The position numbers and the translations under genes are program-made. A stretch of 64,000 nt of DNA, taken from Lachnospiraceae bacterium (GTDB taxonomy: Bacteria; Bacillota_A; Clostridia; Lachnospirales; Lachnospiraceae). The notes beneath the pieces were generated by a model that was not told the DNA's origin, searched no databases, and was given only the letters and a program-made list of their open reading frames with translations. The stretch covers positions 62,001-126,000 of the forward strand of contig SFGN01000009.1 of assembly GCA_004556565.1 (NCBI GenBank). Direction: 5' to 3'. Positions 1 to 9,600 of this stretch are shown piece by piece (position 1 is the first letter of the stretch; each line of letters begins with the position of its first letter).

Positions 1-712
1 CGTATGCTTCCCTGCATCCTTCAATCGTAAACCAGCTTTCTTTATCCCGATTTATCCATGCAATTTTTCTTGTGAGTGCTGTCTTATCACCCACTTCATA
101 ATAGACTTTTGTCCCGTCCCGGCTGATTCCTGTCAAATCTTCCCCATATCCCCAGACAGTGAACTGAAGCCGGAATACATCTCCGTCTTTCGGAGTATAG
201 CCGTCCATTCCTACGCCCGGAAATATACTTCCGCTGCTGTTTCCCACCGAATACATCCATCCTGACATCCTGGAATAAGAAAATTCCCCCAGCCATGCCG
301 TACTGCCGGCATGTTCATTTTCCGCAGTGTCATCCGGAGGATCCAGATAGTTTGCCCCCTGCTTCACAGGTCCTATCCCGGCGATGCAGAAGGGAATCGA
401 AATGACTCCCTGATCTGCACCATGGATACCGGACAAATAAAAAGACGCCCCTTTTGTGTCGTAGCTGTATCCATTCTCTTCCAGGACTCTCCGGCAGATA
501 TCCTCGTAAGTATCGCCCTCACAGATGTCCATTATATATGGCTCTATAAGATATCCCTGGCCGATAGCAAAGCGTTCTATTGACACTGTAATCGTTCCTT
601 GTGCCGAATCCGTCTGCGCCGAGACCGCAAAACCCGGAAGTACCGAAAGCAGGAGCACCGCCGCCAGTAATAGTGATATCAAATTATTATTTATTTTTGT
701 TCTGCTTCTCAT
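1..712 (-). CDS. Secreted DUF4430-domain protein (3' end cut by window)
   Basis: The gene starts at ATG 712 and runs off the window start, so about 237 codons are visible. An N-terminal signal peptide (basic MRSRTK, a hydrophobic LLLAAVLLLSVLPG core, then a VSA-like cleavage region) indicates export. Residues 35-205 resemble a DUF4430 domain (the fold of the C-terminal domain of transcobalamin/intrinsic factor): the hallmark SGWMYSVGN is followed by a PGVGMDGY...KDGDVFR stretch. A GCAGGG site lies about 10 bases before the ATG. The gene follows 73 bp behind a large SLH surface protein and probably shares its transcript. By analogy it could bind a small ligand outside the cell; the ligand is not shown by the sequence. 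What lies beyond position 1 is unknown. Confidence 0.8.
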   Translation of the reverse strand, partial: MRSRTKINNNLISLLLAAVLLLSVLPGFAVSAQTDSAQGTITVSIERFAIGQGYLIEPYIMDICEGDTYEDICRRVLEENGYSYDTKGASFYLSGIHGADQGVISIPFCIAGIGPVKQGANYLDPPDDTAENEHAGSTAWLGEFSYSRMSGWMYSVGNSSGSIFPGVGMDGYTPKDGDVFRLQFTVWGYGEDLTGISRDGTKVYYEVGDKTALTRKIAWINRDKESWFTIEGCREAY

Positions 713-785
713 GATTTATGCACCCTGCTCTCTGAAAAATGAATCTCTTTTATCTTCCGTTGTATCTAAATCCTGTTTGCATGTA

Positions 786-3700
786 TCATTCTGCGATACC
801 GGTATAACGACTGATAATCGTCGCACATTCCGCACGATTTGTGCTTCCCTGAGGAGCCAGAGCTTTCTCTTCTCCTTTGCCGGTAATGATTTCTTTTGCC
901 GCACACCACTGAAGAGCCCCGACTGCAAATTCCTGCACTTTTTCATCATCAGGGAAGGAGCTAAGTTCCTTGCTTTCGCTTGTATCCAGACCTTTGTAAT
1001 TGGCATATCGGAACATCATGACCGCCATCTGTTCACGGGTGATCGGGTCATTTGGCCCAAAAACTCCTGTGCTGGTATATCCGGTCACGATTTTATTCTC
1101 TGCCGCCCAGATAACAGCCTTACTGTAGAAAAGCCCATCCGCGACATCAGGGAATGTTTCTTTGAAAATCACTTCCGGTTCACCTTCCATGCGGTACAGA
1201 ATCACGGCAAACTGTGCCCTGACCAGATTTCTGTCAGGTCCGAAAACATCAGTATCCAGCCCGGTCATCAGTTTTTTTACATACACATCATATACATAAT
1301 CATAGAACCAGTCGCCTTCTTTTACATCTTTATACGGAAGCTCCTGACGCGGCTCATTTGGATCTTCATTTTCCAAATCTGTCAGGTCATACAGCGGATT
1401 CTCATTTTCAGCATATCGGCGATGCGCCTCAAGAGCATAAGTCACCTGATATGTGCCCATCATATTGCCTCCGCCATTCTCTTCCCAGCAAAAACCACTT
1501 TCTGCTTTATAGCTGTACAGATTGGTAATCATGTTATGATTGCCCAGGGTAAATCCATTGTTTTTGTCTAACGGATCTATACCTGCAACAGACAATGCGG
1601 TCAGTATCTGAGCAGTCGAGCAGCTATTTTCATTGCCGCCGGCATTTTCGGAGAAACCGGCAGTGCCTTTCATCTGCCCCTGAAGCCAGATTAACGCATC
1701 GTTGAAAGCAGCCTGCACATCCGGATGACTCTCGTTATTGTAAGGCGCAAGTGCCTGAAGGATCATACCGGTCATATCCACATCACCTGCAGTGCCGCTC
1801 AGGGCAAAGCTTCCGTCTTCATTTCGGAACGCCAGCAATAAACGGATCAGCTCATCCCTGCTCCAGAGTGCATCTCCGGGGATCTCATATTTTTTGCTGT
1901 CCAGCGCGATCAGTGTCCAGCAAGGCTGGTTAGAAGTCAGATAATCCAGTCCCTTCCAGTTATAAAGCTTTTCTGTCAGATTTTTTCCATTGAAATTCTC
2001 CGGGTTTTCCCCCAACACGCCAAGAGTGAGAATCACTCGTGCATAATCTGTCGGCTGTTCCAGGCCGCCTCTTTCCAGCGTTTTTTCTACACTTTCCAAG
2101 TAGGCAGCTCTGTCCTCTTCGGAAATCTCGCCGCCGGACCGAAGTATTGTAAAAATATTCCATTCATCACCATATTTGCTGTGGCTTGTATCTTTCAGAT
2201 AATTCAGCCCGTGCTGAATTCCATCCTTCACGACAGGCATATAATCAACAGGTTCACCAGTTTCAGTTCCGTTCACAGTTACTGTAAATATAATCGGTGC
2301 ACAGCCTGCCGTATCATCCACCGGAGTGCCTGTAACAGTAACGCTTCCCTCCTTGTAAGCGGTAAGATTGTGTTTGATCCACTGGTTCAGTCCGCCATTG
2401 CTGTCATCCGCCATGTGCAGATCTTCAACTTTTACAATACCGTCCCGGCTGTAAGACCACACAAATGTCTGATCTGATGCATTTGCAGGTATCGCTGTGA
2501 TATCGAGGGTAACCATATCTCCCTCATTAAGCGTATATTCTGTCTGGGATATTTCTGCCTTCTGAAGCGGATTTTCATATACAAATTCTATTTCAATTTC
2601 CCTGACTGCTTCCGGGTTGTTTTCACTTGTAACCCTGAATTTTGCAATGCCCGCTTTTTTCGGTGTGATCCCACAGCCATGTTCAGGAATATAAACAGCA
2701 ATGTCCGGGGTCAGTGCTTCCCATGTCACATTTCTGTTTGTTGCATTTTCAGGCGTCCATTTGAGTCCGACATTTGTTCCAAGCCCGACAAAAGTATTGG
2801 ACATTCTGTCCCATGAACCGTCAATTGTCCATGTTGACGGATAGATAACCTCAAAACTTTCCACCGCGACTTCACCGCATACTGCCCGGAAGGAGGTTGT
2901 TATACTGTAATCCTCCACCATGGAAACAATCATTTCGGCTTCTCCGCCGCTCGTGATTGACATCTGATTGCCGACAAACCGAAAACTTCCGTTTGAATTA
3001 TTACTTGTATAATAAAGTGCCTGCGTCGGGACAGCGACCCAATTACCATCTGCATTTTTCCCCTGAACATTAACAGTCACGCCTGAAATTGTTCCTACAA
3101 CCGTATACGGGTCATCCATAGTAACTTCTTTTCCGTTCACATATGTTTTAAGCTCTGTGATTCCGGATGACTCTCTCTGAATCGTAAAAGTCCTGCTCCA
3201 TCCGCCTGCATTGACCGTCACTGTAAGGTCTCCCAGTCCGTAAGGTAAATATTTCCCCGTTTCCGGGTTGATAAAAGTATGCCACTGATTATCTCCATTG
3301 ACGGACTGCACCCATCCGCTGCAGCTCCATACAGGTGTACCGGAATATGTGCCTCCAACGACAAATTCCCCCACATCCAGGGCTGTCAGAGACATATATC
3401 CGTTCTCATCAGGCCTTTTTACAGTGCCGTCTTCACATTCAAAATACACATATGGCCCGGTATAAGGTGTGACTTCAAGATTATATGAAGCCATTTTGGA
3501 ACCGACCTTCGCGGTAATCACGACACTGCCTGCCTGAAGTCCTTTGACTGAGGCATAAATTTCATTTGACGCCGGGGTGACTGTCGCAATATCAGGATTA
3601 TCCACGCTCCACTCCACATGCTTCACTTCATTCAGCGGTAAAATCACCGCCGTCAAATTCAGACTCTGTGTCGTCGCCTCAATTGACGACGGATTACCTA

Positions 3701-4628
3701 ACGACGTTATTGTAATACTGTCAATTTCCTTAACATTTACCGTAATCTCTTTTTCCAGAGCTCCGGCTGACACTTTTATTTTTGCAGTTCCTGCACCGAC
3801 ACCTCTTATGATGCCATTATCCACTGCAGCAATTCCTTCATTGTCTGAAGTCCATGTCAGTTCATCTGTGCTTCCCACTGGCAGAAGCCGCGCCGTAACG
3901 GTCTTCTCTCCACCTATGTACATATCTACCGTTTCATCAGAAATTTCAATATCTGCCGCCGCATCTTCTGCGTCGCGGAAATTTATGAGTGCGCTGTCCA
4001 CCTCATCCTGAGTTGCATCCGGATTGAGCACGGTATCCAATGCTGCCTGATACGTTTCGGCGCGGTTGCTGCCCTCCGCAAAATCATCTGTATTAAATCT
4101 GGAAAGGTATTCAATCAGATCATTCTTATCCACTTCCATTTCACATACCGTACGCCAGCCGATACCGTCAGTTGTGCCGCCCACATCTGTTCCGTTGCCT
4201 GCCGGTGTAAAAATAACACGCATCACTTTTACACTGCTTGTGTAAAAATAATTCATATCTTCAAATCCGGTCCCGTTAACAGACATGATCCATTTGGAAG
4301 TATCACTGATATCACCGTTCCTGAGCCATCCGTCTTCCTGACTGCTGTCCTTATATCCTGTGATAAACGAACGTTCACCTATTTCGATATTACTGCTTCC
4401 AACCGCATTTGTTATCCAGGTACTTGCATAATTGTTAGAATATGACACCCGCTTCGGCAGCAGCAAAAACGTGCCGTTGCCTTCTTCATCATATTTTTCC
4501 ACCGTAATAATCTGATCCGTGGAATCGACTTCCGGTTCTGCCGCTTTCACGCCTGTCCCGGGCAGAATCGAGAGGACCATACACAATATAAGAAGCATGC
4601 TGATATATTTCCTTGTTTTTATTCTCAT
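786..4628 (-). CDS. Surface protein: Ig-like (BIG2) domains, alpha/alpha toroid, three SLH repeats
   Basis: 1,280 residues, ATG 4628 with an AAAGGAG site 8 bases upstream. Signal peptide at 1-30. Residues 30-180 carry a DUF4430-like stretch (WIMSVNG). Two bacterial Ig-like BIG2 domains follow at about 232-390 (WTSDNEGIAAV; WSVDNPDIATV), then further Ig-like modules to about 790. Residues 800-1080 look like an alpha/alpha toroid of the terpene-cyclase/transcobalamin type, with the repeat signature DMTGMILQALAPY. The last 185 residues are three SLH repeats (FPDV...YSKAVIWAAENKIVTGY; ITREQMAVMMFRYA) that anchor proteins to cell-wall pyruvylated polysaccharide. The following gene encodes a stand-alone DUF4430 protein. 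Substrate unknown; a ligand-binding or adhesive role is inference. Confidence 0.85.
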   Translation of the reverse strand: MRIKTRKYISMLLILCMVLSILPGTGVKAAEPEVDSTDQIITVEKYDEEGNGTFLLLPKRVSYSNNYASTWITNAVGSSNIEIGERSFITGYKDSSQEDGWLRNGDISDTSKWIMSVNGTGFEDMNYFYTSSVKVMRVIFTPAGNGTDVGGTTDGIGWRTVCEMEVDKNDLIEYLSRFNTDDFAEGSNRAETYQAALDTVLNPDATQDEVDSALINFRDAEDAAADIEISDETVDMYIGGEKTVTARLLPVGSTDELTWTSDNEGIAAVDNGIIRGVGAGTAKIKVSAGALEKEITVNVKEIDSITITSLGNPSSIEATTQSLNLTAVILPLNEVKHVEWSVDNPDIATVTPASNEIYASVKGLQAGSVVITAKVGSKMASYNLEVTPYTGPYVYFECEDGTVKRPDENGYMSLTALDVGEFVVGGTYSGTPVWSCSGWVQSVNGDNQWHTFINPETGKYLPYGLGDLTVTVNAGGWSRTFTIQRESSGITELKTYVNGKEVTMDDPYTVVGTISGVTVNVQGKNADGNWVAVPTQALYYTSNNSNGSFRFVGNQMSITSGGEAEMIVSMVEDYSITTSFRAVCGEVAVESFEVIYPSTWTIDGSWDRMSNTFVGLGTNVGLKWTPENATNRNVTWEALTPDIAVYIPEHGCGITPKKAGIAKFRVTSENNPEAVREIEIEFVYENPLQKAEISQTEYTLNEGDMVTLDITAIPANASDQTFVWSYSRDGIVKVEDLHMADDSNGGLNQWIKHNLTAYKEGSVTVTGTPVDDTAGCAPIIFTVTVNGTETGEPVDYMPVVKDGIQHGLNYLKDTSHSKYGDEWNIFTILRSGGEISEEDRAAYLESVEKTLERGGLEQPTDYARVILTLGVLGENPENFNGKNLTEKLYNWKGLDYLTSNQPCWTLIALDSKKYEIPGDALWSRDELIRLLLAFRNEDGSFALSGTAGDVDMTGMILQALAPYNNESHPDVQAAFNDALIWLQGQMKGTAGFSENAGGNENSCSTAQILTALSVAGIDPLDKNNGFTLGNHNMITNLYSYKAESGFCWEENGGGNMMGTYQVTYALEAHRRYAENENPLYDLTDLENEDPNEPRQELPYKDVKEGDWFYDYVYDVYVKKLMTGLDTDVFGPDRNLVRAQFAVILYRMEGEPEVIFKETFPDVADGLFYSKAVIWAAENKIVTGYTSTGVFGPNDPITREQMAVMMFRYANYKGLDTSESKELSSFPDDEKVQEFAVGALQWCAAKEIITGKGEEKALAPQGSTNRAECATIISRYTGIAE

Positions 4629-5070
4629 TTTTATTTCTCCTTTACTTCTCTTTTCATATCCCCTGATATTTTCTTAAAAAAGGGTATAAAAAATAAATCT
4701 CTGTTTAATGCCTCCAGAAATAAATCTATCTTCAATGCTCCACCATGTTTTGTGTTCTGACTTGAGCCGCTTTTTTCTTCCTACACGGAATCCCTTCCCA
4801 GATAAACTATCCAGTGGATATGATTCCTTTCGTTGCTCTCACAGCAGGGATTAATCTGCCGGGCTTCTCACCCTGTTCCTTTAAATGAGATCACTCTCAA
4901 CCATGGCACATGCTATTAAATTATAAATACTGCAAAATCTAAGATACTTCCATCTACAAAAAACTGATCAGTTATTGCTTCTGTGCATATCAGGACATTA
5001 ATAAACTACTTCCTGTATACACAGAAAGTAGTTTACGCTTATTTTTATCAGTTGTCAATCTATATCATAG
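4629..5070. other. Intergenic stretch without a gene
   Basis: About 440 AT-rich bases separate the SLH gene from the EamA permease gene, both on the minus strand. Only two things stand out: the ribosome site of the SLH gene next to 4629, and the palindrome at 5002-5035 (listed separately). A short direct repeat, AGATTTATTT on the minus strand, occurs twice near 4690-4730. No convincing promoter pair or RNA was found. Confidence 0.5.
5002..5035 (-). terminator. Long palindrome, possible terminator of the EamA gene
   Basis: Arms TAAACTACTT (5002-5011) and AAGTAGTTTA (5026-5035) pair perfectly; after one mismatch CTGT and ACAG continue the stem around an ATAC loop. It lies 36 bp downstream of the permease stop codon. 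There is only a weak T-rich tail on the minus strand, so it may instead be a protein-binding site. Confidence 0.45.
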
Positions 5071-6018
5071 TTAAAACATTTTCCTGTTTACTATGTAAAT
5101 CCCAACGCACACAAGAGCCAGCGATATCACGCTGAGCATCCCTCCTGCCTGCTGCCCTTCATGCAGAAATAGAGCGGACAGTATCACCCCGAAAACCGGG
5201 GTCATAAAGCCGAAAACCGCTACTTTGGACACCGGATTGTATTTCAGAAGCAGCCCCCACGCAGAATATGCCGCCGCTGATACAAATGCAAGATATATCA
5301 AAAGCAGTATTCCTGAAGCTGTTATTTGTGTCACACTCCCGCCCATAAGACTTCCAATAAATGTCATGATAATACCACCGAAAATGAATTGATAGCCGCT
5401 CAGCATGACCGGGTTGTATTTTGCTGAAAATTTTTTCAGGAATACAGATGAAAATGCATAGGCAACTGCAGATAATAAAATAAATCCTTCCCCGTTCATA
5501 TGAAACTGCATATTCACTCCGCTTAAGTTAATCAGAACTACTCCCGCAAATCCCACAGCACAGCCAAAGATTTTTCCGGCCGTAAGTTTATCCTGCCGGA
5601 AAATCAGACTTGCGACCAGTATTGCGGCAAATACATTGACTGCCCCGATGATGGATGCTTTTACTCCGCTCGTATGGGCAAGCCCTACATAAAAGAATAT
5701 ATATTGAAGCACAGTCTGAAACAGACTCAGGCATAATACTTTGCTCACGGCATCTTTTGACGGATACAGAATCTGTTTCGCCGGAATGCTTCCGAAAATC
5801 ACTGCCAGGATTCCCGCCAGCGTAAAACGCCATCCGGCAAACAGAATCTGCGATGCCGTATCTGATGCATCAATCTGAAATAACCCATATCCTATTTTTA
5901 TACATGGAAACGCACTGCCCCACAGCAAACAGCAAAACACAGCGCCAAGCCATACCACTATAGTTTTCCGCATCCAAAGTTCTCGCTTTTCCATCTGTTC
6001 AAAGCTGCTCCTTCTCAT
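5071..6018 (-). CDS. EamA/DMT-family permease
   Basis: 315 residues with about ten hydrophobic segments in two repeated halves, the usual make-up of the drug/metabolite transporter (RhaT/EamA) superfamily, which moves amino acids, nucleosides or other small metabolites across the cytoplasmic membrane. The family marker LLWGSAFP is in the first segment, and LGLAHTSGVKASI-type and SVFLKKF motifs follow. The start is uncertain: ATG 6018 has a weak site, while ATG 5994 has AGGAG 13 bases upstream and ATG 5973 begins directly before the first segment (MRKTIVVWL). The NUDIX gene lies 88 bp upstream on the same strand. Substrate cannot be told from the sequence. Confidence 0.85.
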   Translation of the reverse strand: MRRSSFEQMEKRELWMRKTIVVWLGAVFCCLLWGSAFPCIKIGYGLFQIDASDTASQILFAGWRFTLAGILAVIFGSIPAKQILYPSKDAVSKVLCLSLFQTVLQYIFFYVGLAHTSGVKASIIGAVNVFAAILVASLIFRQDKLTAGKIFGCAVGFAGVVLINLSGVNMQFHMNGEGFILLSAVAYAFSSVFLKKFSAKYNPVMLSGYQFIFGGIIMTFIGSLMGGSVTQITASGILLLIYLAFVSAAAYSAWGLLLKYNPVSKVAVFGFMTPVFGVILSALFLHEGQQAGGMLSVISLALVCVGIYIVNRKMF

Positions 6019-6106
6019 TTCTTTTCTACTACTTTGATATACTTAAGGTTAATATCACTTACAGCCGGTAAGGAATTATCCATCTATTCAGAATTACCGC
6101 TGATAT

Positions 6107-6565
6107 CTAATACTGCACCAGACTGGTCTCCACCAGTTCATCCCCTTCATACCGCAGCTTTAATGTAAAGAACCCTTTGTCTTCTTCCAGAAGCCGGAAG
6201 AAAATCTTGTCTCCTTCCCACAACTTCAGGTTCATCACCTCTTTTTTCGGTATCCACACCAGTTCTCCTTCATTACATTCCTTCACCTCTCCTGTATATC
6301 CGTCGGCGGTGAACAAATGCATATATTCCGTTTCCCACTCATTTGATATAAACACTACGATCCCCCGGAACCGGTAATCCGTAAGTTCAAGCCCGGTTTC
6401 CTCTCTTGCCTCTCTTAACAGGCATTCCTCCGGTGTCTCATCCTTTTCAAACTTTCCTCCGATTCCGATCCACTTATCATGATTCAGATCATTCTTTTTC
6501 TTCACACGATGGAGCATCAGATATTTATCGTCTTTCTCAATATAACACAATGTTGTAAGCAGCAT
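6107..6565 (-). CDS. NUDIX hydrolase (MutT-like, 8-oxo-dGTP diphosphatase type)
   Basis: 152 residues. The complete Nudix box is visible at about residues 37-60: a glycine, five residues, E, seven residues, then REAREETGL, which binds the Mg2+ needed to cleave nucleoside diphosphate-X bonds. The N-terminal LLTTLCYIEKDDKYLMLHR and the tail resemble the 8-oxo-dGTP diphosphatase branch common in Firmicutes, which cleans oxidised nucleotides from the pool. It stands 51 bp behind the beta-helix SLH gene and before the EamA gene on the same strand, but nothing suggests a shared function. Exact substrate uncertain. Confidence 0.85.
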   Translation of the reverse strand: MLLTTLCYIEKDDKYLMLHRVKKKNDLNHDKWIGIGGKFEKDETPEECLLREAREETGLELTDYRFRGIVVFISNEWETEYMHLFTADGYTGEVKECNEGELVWIPKKEVMNLKLWEGDKIFFRLLEEDKGFFTLKLRYEGDELVETSLVQY

Positions 6566-6616
6566 ATTCTTTCCGCAATCCTTTCTATCCGCCTTAAAAT
6601 ATCGCAGCCACAGATT

Positions 6617-9600
6617 TTATTCTACATATTTTGTGTAGCGGTTGATGATCGCCGCACACTCTGCACGGTTGGTATTACCCTGAGGGTCAAGTGCTTTTTC
6701 AACGCCTTTTCCGGTAATGATTCCTTTTGCCGCACACCATTCAAGAGCTTCAACTGCAAACTCCTGTACCTTATCGCCGTCCGGGAAGGTATCAAGTTTC
6801 TTACTTTCACTTGTATCCTGCTGTTTATAGTTTGCATAACGGAACATCATAGCCGCCATCTGTTCACGGGTGATCGGATCGTTCGGACCAAATGTACCTG
6901 TATTCGTATATCCGGTCACGATCTTATTATCAGCCGCCCAGATGACTGCTTTACTGTAAAACTGTCCGTCCGGGACATCCGGGAAGGTATCCTTGAAATT
7001 GATTTCCGGCTCGCCTTCCATACGGTACAGAATTACCGCAAACTGTCCTCTTACGAGGTTGTTGCCGGGACCAAAGGTTGTGGCATCCAGTCCGGTCATC
7101 AGTCCTTTGAAATAAATATCATATACATCCCCATAATACCACTGGTCATCTGCCACATCTTTATACGGAAGCTTCCGATCCGGGTCATCCGGATTTGGAT
7201 TCGGATCTGGGTTTGGATCTGGATTCGGATCTGGATCCGGGTCTGGGTTCGGATCCGGGTCCGGCTCTTTCTCTGCAAGAGCGTCTTTCGCCGCATTCAG
7301 GTCTTCCACTGCCTTATCTACTTCAGACTGCAGTGCATATTCATTCGCGTCCACTTTTCTCGCTTCTTCCAGTGCATCTGCAAATACACTCCAGGTTGCC
7401 TCTGTATAGCTATCCTGGATTAATTCATCTGCTGCTTCGATTGCTGCTTTCAGTGCCGTTTTATCTGCCGGAACTGTATATTCAGCCGCTCCGATGTCTG
7501 TTTTCCCATCTGTGAGCGGTGCACCGAAGTAATCTCTTCCGCCGTTATTTTCAATATTAATTCCCGCATTGATTGCCGGTGAATCCGCCTGAAGTTTATA
7601 TCCGTCAAGAGAATTAATTCCTGAGGTACCTGAACCCGGATTCACAAACTTCGGGTCTTCCGTAATCACGGTCGAATCGTTTGACGGAACCTGGTCAAAT
7701 CCATAGAAAACATTACTCTCCCAGTCAATTTCCTGCTCATTGAATGTATTCAAATCAATTTCATCCAGATTATAGAAAATATTGTTATAGAATTTTGCAT
7801 CGCTGGCACCCTGCGTATAACCATTATTCATAAACACTCTGGTCGTACTTCCTTCCGGAAGTTTTCCGAGATAAAAGACATTATTATATGCCATGCTTTC
7901 TTTGTGATTTGTCCGCCAGTCAATAATTCCATGCTTCGTCAGATCATTCTGGAAAATGTTATAACGGTAAACACCGCCAATGGTTCTCAGAGATGATGTC
8001 GCACACCACATGATAGAGCCGCCGCTGTTATCGTGAACATAATTGTATTGTACCAACGTATTCCTGTTAAGGGCATCGATTTCGATTCCCTGTCCATCTC
8101 CTGCTCCAAGCAATGAATCTGCCGGGAATGTATCATAAATCTCATTAAACTGGAATACAGTATCATCAGAATTCCAGTTAAACATTCCCACACCATACCA
8201 GCAATTGAGAACTGTCCTGTATACCGTATTATGTTCTACCAGAACGTTTTTACATCCGTCAATCAGAATACCGTCGCCATCGATATTGTAAACCGTATTA
8301 TTACTGATAGTAATATTCTCATACGGTTTCCAGTCCCCGTATCCTGCATAATCAAAAGTTCCCCATTCATTCCCTGTCCTGGTCGTCCACGGGGACACAA
8401 AGTTAAATCCTGAACGTCCCAGGTCATACATTTCACAATTGGTAACAGTAATATCATGTACTGCAGTCGGGACGCGGTTAGCTGCAGTGTATGGGTCGGA
8501 ATATACAGTCATGATAATTCCGCCGGAAGATTTTCCGTTATTGTCATTAGGTCCTCTGAAACCATGGATCGTCAGATTATCAAATTTAAAGTAATGAAGA
8601 TCTCCTGCATCTTCTGCACTGATATTGATACCTCTGCGGTATACTCTTGTACTTGCATTCTGTGAATAAGTCGGATCATACAGCTCAAGATTACTTACTT
8701 CCCAATATTCCTGATTATAGAATGTGATCACATTGTTGACCGTAGGATTCCAGATGACCGAACTTGCAACATTAAAATATGGGATCGTCCAGTCACTGCC
8801 CGGCTTCAGCACCGGTTTATCACCTTCGCCATAGCTGCTGATGACAATAGGAGCACCTTCTTCCCCGGAGCCTGTCGGCTTCAGTGCGCCTGTCCATTGT
8901 TCTCCGCATTTAAACAGCAGCCTGTCTCCCGGCTGGAACTGAATCGTGTTTGCTTTGTCAATCGTGGCAATGGCCTGCTCCGGAGATGTACCGCTGTTAT
9001 TATCATTTCCTCCGGTCGCATCTACATAATATGTCGTTCCTTTTCCCGGTTCTACTGTAAATGTTGTGTCATATTGTTCTCCGCCGTAAAGCACACGAAG
9101 CGTAACATCCTGTTCTTCTGTCTGTGCATAGATTTTCCCAAAATTCAGCGTAACGGTTTTTGTTGATTTCTCATAAACGAATCCGCTGACCGGAACGGTT
9201 TCAAACGTACTGCCGTCTGTACTTTTCTGGAGCACGAAATCGCTGCTGACCGGACTTGTTGTCGGATTCTGGTCCAGAATGATGGAAGCTGTCCCGTTTT
9301 CGGCAGTAAAGGAAGCAATTTTTGCGTCTACAGGTGTCTCGCCGTTCGCATCAACCGTATAATCAAGTGTCAGAGTCTGATTTTTCGGAACATATGTTAC
9401 ATCAACAGTAATGATCTGTTCCAGAGGCTTCTGTTCAACCGGTGTAAAAAGCAGTTCCAGCTGATTTCCGTTTACATTGGTGCCTGTAATTACCAGTTCA
9501 TTGGTTACTCCTTCTTCCAGAGAGGAAGAGTATACGGCACGGAAATCAGTGCCTGACGGGGTTCCCGTATAACTCTCTTTGTAGGTCGCGGTTATTTTTC

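Noticed and set aside
525..1571. 348-codon plus-strand open frame
   Set aside because: It is antisense to the SLH repeats of the minus-strand surface protein, has no ribosome site and no protein-like composition; the minus-strand product has clear domains.
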